From Monarcha castaneiventris obscurior (taxonomy: Eukaryota > Chordata > Aves > Passeriformes > Monarchidae), in contig JAMPIT010000258.1 of NCBI GenBank assembly GCA_026261815.1, positions 6,997,501 through 7,061,500 of the forward strand: a stretch of 64,000 nt of DNA. The letters run 5' to 3'. Of the stretch, positions 59,721-64,000 are shown one piece after another. A program made the translations under genes and the position numbers. The notes under the pieces were generated by a model. That model did no database searches. It was given only the letters and a program-made list of their open reading frames with translations, and was not told where the DNA came from. Each line of letters starts with the position of its first letter. The first letter of the stretch is position 1.

Positions 59721-62700
59721 TGGAGCAGATGAAATTGTCTTGGTCCTGGGCGTTTCCTGCTGCCTCACATTCAGAGGGGTCTGACTCTGCTTGTATTGGA
59801 CAGGCAGCAGATACACTTTATTTAGACTTCAAAATCTGTTGAAGATTTAGCTCTAAACTATCAGCCAATGTTCTAAAGAAAAGTCTCTCCTACAAAGAGC
59901 CTTTGGTCATTCAGCTGTACAAAGTACAGTGGAAGATGAAGTAATGATAAGTTTTCCTGCCTCATTTCAACTCTTATGGAAGCCTTCAAGTAAATCTGTC
60001 CCTGCACTGAGCAAACATAGGCCCAGATTTCAGGGAAGATTTGTGCTGTTTATGGTTTACATCAAGGTCATAAGAAATTTTTAGTCTATGCATATTTTCA
60101 TCGTGAATCATCGTGGTTTTGAGCAAGTGTTGTTTTAAGAGCTTGACTTTATAGTTTTACAAATGCTTTGTAGTGGTGAGAGTCTCAGGATAAAATCTCT
60201 AATTTCGGAAGAATATTATGGTAAACATAAAACTGCAATAAACAAATACAAAACAGTATGAAAAATTAATGGCTTTAGTATTTTCGATCATTTTCCCCCC
60301 TAATTTAAAATACAATTTTCAAAGGTTCTGTGGGAGATTGACTCTCACTCTGTAAACAAGATACTCAAATAGAGAATTTTCATATTCTTAGTGTGTATCA
60401 TCTTGATATTCAACTTTGTCCAAAGATCTTATCATTCCTCAAGAGCACTCTACAACTGAGCAAAGTTGGTGAAGCTTTTATAATACAGTACTATCATCAG
60501 ATGATCCTATTTTTAAACACAATTGAAATCAAAGAGCTGGTAGATGACCTGGTGTTTAAAAAACATGAATCTTAGTCAGTATAATGCACACTTTCAAAGA
60601 TGATCAAATGCACCAAAAGCTATTTTCATTCATCACTGGAGCAAGTTTGGGCATTTTTTTTTTGGGTCTCTAGAATCCCAGCACAATAGGATTCCATGAC
60701 CATGGATCAGAGGAAGAAAATGAAAGTAGGTTTCAAAATAATCATATGGGAGCTAAATTACCTCTTTGTGAATTTTCGTGTCTAGCAGAAATGCCAAGCT
60801 GGTATGAGGGTTTTGAAATTGCCTTTTATTTTAATGTTTTCTCTCCAAAGAAATAAAAGGTTTAATTCACCTATAGGTTTTCCAAGGTGTAGTAAGAGAC
60901 AGAGATTCTTGGCCAGAGTTTCTCCAGCCCTACTATCCCTTCCTATCTGTCTCCTCCCAGAGGAACTGGACTGATAAGCACTGCTCAGTAAAAGGGATCA
61001 GCTGTTACCTCAGAAATTATCTTCCTTCATCTTCCAGTGTTGCCAACTTCCATTATGCCAGCATAATTTCTCTTGGATGAACATTCTGCTAATACTTGTA
61101 GGATTCTCTCACAAAGTGGTTTGCTCTCATCATTTCTGTGATGCGTGGCAAGAAGAGGAACAGAGAAGACTGGTCAGAAATTAGCATTCCCTCTTTCTCA
61201 CCCTGCGGTTGGATTATGGGGCAAGGTAGAATTTACCTGCATTTATAATCACTGTAAGGTTCTAGGACTCATTCATTTCTGTCCATGGTTTTTTTATGCA
61301 GAAGGGGAACATATGGTCCTAACTCCCTCACTTGTTCTGAGAAGAATGGCAAAGCAGAAAATCTAAACTGCTTGAAGTCAAAGCCTTTCATAAATTAAGG
61401 CTTTTATATTCTACCGCTTCTCTGAATGGCACAGAATTTTCCTTCCTGTGTGATGTTTCGGTGTGTTTAGTGGCTACATGTGAGCGTGGTGACATTTATG
61501 TGAAGTGAATCTATTAAATTCTTTATAATGAATAGCATGTAACTGTAAAACATATACAGTTTTCTCATTTTGCCCTCCTCTGGGAGACTACGACAACATT
61601 TTGGCAAGTAGGAGTAAACAGCTTTGTGTTGGCATGCAGTAAATTAAACTGAGTAATTAAAATCAATAGCAAAACACTAGCTAGGCAGAAAGGTCATATA
61701 ACACAACAGAAAACTGTTGGGTAGCATATTGCAGGAAATCAAAATAAATTTCTGAACTTTTCATTATTCTTTACATGCCCAAAACTGGTCTTAAAAAGCT
61801 GGTGAGATACAGGGAGGTATTGACAGAGACAGGATCATTCCCTGAGATGGAATAAAAGGTTTTAATACTAATGTATGAGGTTTTGCAGGGTACGAGGCTG
61901 CCAGACACAGTGGAAAATAAAAGGAAGGACTTAAATTTAACTACTGTAATATAAAATTTTGTTTGTTTTGATTGCCTTGATGTATATATATATTACATAG
62001 TAATGCCTGCAAGTGCTGAAGTCAGGTATGCCAGTCACTCATCTGTTAGTGCAGGTGTCAGTTATAAATCTAATGTTAATGTTTCCCTGGTCAGATGGGA
62101 TGTGGCCTAACAATTTAGGGGACAGTCCAGGTTTAAGCTGCATACAAGGTCTTTACTCTGGTTATCTGGTTTGACTGACGAATAGATAATTCTTATTTTG
62201 GGATACTGTTCTAAAACACTGCACTTCTCCCATGGCCATGGCTTCCCAAAGGAAGTCTGTGGTGGGTTTTTGCATTTTTTTTCTGATGAAATGTGTTACG
62301 GTGGTGGAAGAAGGTGGGAGGAAATCATGAGACACGATTCTGGGAAAAGTGGAGATGTAAGATGAGTCACTTAGAGTGTTTGCTTGGGAGAGACTGAAAA
62401 GGAATCAAAGGCACAACTAACCTGTAACAAGTATGCTCAGTCATGAAGTGGATATGAGCTAAAGGTAAAATATTTTATGAAATGAACTGGCTGAGCTGAG
62501 AAAAGCGGAAAGCTTTAAGGCCCAGAAGCTCTTCTGGCTGGACTTGTTTGCTTTTCCCAGTTCAATCTGTTGTTCTAATAGGCAATGTTACTGTGCCTTT
62601 CTTATCTCTTGAATTTGCCAGCTCCATTAGCTCTCTCTCAGGCAACTGTCAGAGAGATCTTGTGTCATCATTCAGGAGGTATGAAATGTTGCATTTTCAA

Positions 62701-63119
62701 GCCTTTCCTTAGGTCTTCATTTTTGGATTTGCAGCATTCCTCCTACACAATTTTGAAGAGCTTTTCCTGACTGTGCAAATCCTGGGACACTCTGTGGTTG
62801 TAACAGCTCTCGGCTGATCAGGGGGTTTTTGGGGGGTAAATGGTGAGTTACAGTGTGTTTATATGGCAGATCAGAAGCTTCAGCACTGGACAGGCAGCTG
62901 TGAAACAAAAGAACTGGGTTATGACTGGTGTGTGCATTTCCTATTTATTCCTGAGGTCATTTAATTTCCTTTCTGATGTTCATGATTTCAATTTAAAACA
63001 ATACTTTTTTTTTTAATGTTTCCATTTATACTGTCTGTTTTGAATTTAATAGTAGCAATTTTAAAATAATAACAGTGATAGGCAGTTTTTGTGCTGGCTG
63101 TCTGCAATAACTGTGTCTT
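59721..63119. other. Unique non-coding DNA, one enhancer-like patch
   Basis: AT-rich unique sequence. A patch at about 61,440-61,700 (GATGTTTCGGTGTG, GTGAGCGTGGTGACATTTAT, GAGTAATTAAAATCAATAGC) has regulatory texture. Small TA runs lie near 61,982. No coding frame above 73 codons and no repeat family. Confidence 0.45.
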
Positions 63120-63490
63120 GTCACTTAAAGCCACACTGCATCCTAACAATCAAGTGCTAGAAGCTGGCTGAGAGCAGCAACTGTGCAGACTGATCTCATT
63201 GAAAGTTGGGTTCAGATTTGGTTTGCTTGAGTTATGAAAATGGCTTGGCCTCTTACCCCTGTCCCCTGAGAATATGATGTGTCCACATCCTGCAGCAGCA
63301 TGGGACAAACACAAACCAGGCATCTCCTGATGGGAGACTCCAGCAATCTGTGCAGCAGGAACGTTGCAGGCCCACATTATCTGCATTAGCCCTGCTGCGT
63401 GGGGAACATGGATTATATCTGGTGTAAGTGGTTTAACAAGCCAGGCCCTCATGGTTAATGGACATCAAGTTTAATGATTCTGAGACAGAG
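63120..63490. promoter_or_regulatory. Putative conserved non-coding element
   Basis: Balanced-composition block with TAACAATCAAGTGC, CCCACATTATCTGCATTAGC, GGAACGTTGCAGG, TGCTGCGTGG and GGTTAATGGACATCAAGTTT (homeobox-like plus TCF-like). A 100-codon minus frame (63,150-63,452) is open and Cys/His-bearing but shows no known domain and has no supporting splice pattern. I favour a conserved regulatory element; an unrecognised exon is the alternative. Confidence 0.33.
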
Positions 63491-64000
63491 ATTCATAAAG
63501 GAATATGAGCATGATCACATCCAGTTGAAAATGCTATAAGTCATAATATTTTTTTTCTCCCAGTTCTAATGCAGGTAAATAAAGCTAAATAATTTTTAGA
63601 GGTTTTATATTTTCATTTTTAGTGCTGCAGAACCTAAACATACATACCTATGTTTTTATATATACAAATAGAGTATGAAACAATGCAGAAATAATTTTTG
63701 TTCTTCTATTTTCATGTTTTAATTTAGTATGTGGTCTTCCTTTTTAAAAGTCAGCTGTTAACTTTTAAGACCTTTCTGCATATATTTTTCCTGTGCTTGA
63801 ATTTTTATAGTCATTAATGGAATAGGAAATGGCATCTACCTTCCTTCCTGTTAATTCTAAACCCTAATTTATGAATCCTACTTAAAACTATGGTTCATGT
63901 TCAACAGGACTGTGCATCTGCTTAAAGCTAAGCTAATGTACAAGTGAGGGAAAATGAGACTGATGCAAAGTCTTCTACAAGGATTTCAAACCAGTGTGCT
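63491..64000. other. Unique AT-rich DNA at window edge
   Basis: AT-rich sequence with short T runs (63,549-63,556). No repeat, RNA gene or open frame was recognised. Confidence 0.5.

Noticed and set aside
1..64000. CRISPR arrays, operons, phage or plasmid features
   Set aside because: No regularly spaced repeats or compact coding; avian LINEs and LTRs show this is vertebrate nuclear DNA.

Overview
This window looks like nuclear DNA from a bird, most likely a songbird (passerine), and it is almost entirely non-coding. Three things point there. It holds several 5'-truncated CR1 LINE copies with the typical avian CR1 3' end (a stretch close to TTGGACTTGATGATCTTAAA followed by TTCCAACCT and a TTCTATG tail). 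It holds two avian-type endogenous retrovirus LTRs standing alone. It is AT-rich by eye, poor in CpG, and has no compact gene structure. No open frame longer than 167 codons exists, and the longest ones fall in LTR or CR1 DNA or lack protein-like features. There is no sign of prokaryotic organisation: no operons, ribosome-binding sites or CRISPR array. I infer an intergenic gene desert or the inside of very long introns. || Layout. 1-9.2 kb: unique AT-rich DNA with two stretches (about 3.2-3.8 kb and 7.4-7.7 kb) that read like conserved regulatory DNA, plus a CR1 3' end at 6.5-6.7 kb. 9.2-10.4 kb: a short tRNA-Ala-like box, then an old CR1 copy with the 3' end style of ancient sauropsid CR1s. 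10.7-14.2 kb: the densest block of putative regulatory DNA, with a CpG-bearing island at 12.3-12.6 kb and a 10-bp dyad of POU-like half-sites at 12.65-12.68 kb. 17.7 kb: a 30-bp tandem duplication. 21.8 and 26.7 kb: two related CR1 copies. 25.7-26.1 kb: a shortened LTR with an AAT microsatellite inside. 28.5-29.1 kb: a solo LTR of about 0.6 kb flanked by matching ACTCCT. 32.5 kb: the only segment I would call a possible protein-coding exon (90 nt, phase 1-1, good splice sites). 44-45 kb: a diverged tandem duplication of about 70 bp and a CR1 fragment. 48-55 kb: another series of possible regulatory elements. 55.2-56.1 kb: a perfect 39-bp duplication carrying a splice-acceptor-like sequence, a GC palindrome and a 58-nt homopyrimidine tract. 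59.6 kb: a last CR1 fragment. 63.1-63.5 kb: a last putative regulatory block. || How it fits together. If the 90-nt exon is real, the window is a stretch of a plus-strand gene with introns of more than 30 kb on both sides and with enhancers inside them. If it is not, the window is a gene desert with regulatory islands. Conservation could not be measured here, so every 'putative conserved element' rests on sequence texture only (TAAT and octamer-like motifs, retained CpGs, lack of repeats). I did not find a convincing new biological system. The observations most worth testing are the exon, the 10.7-14.2 kb regulatory block and the 39-bp acceptor duplication.
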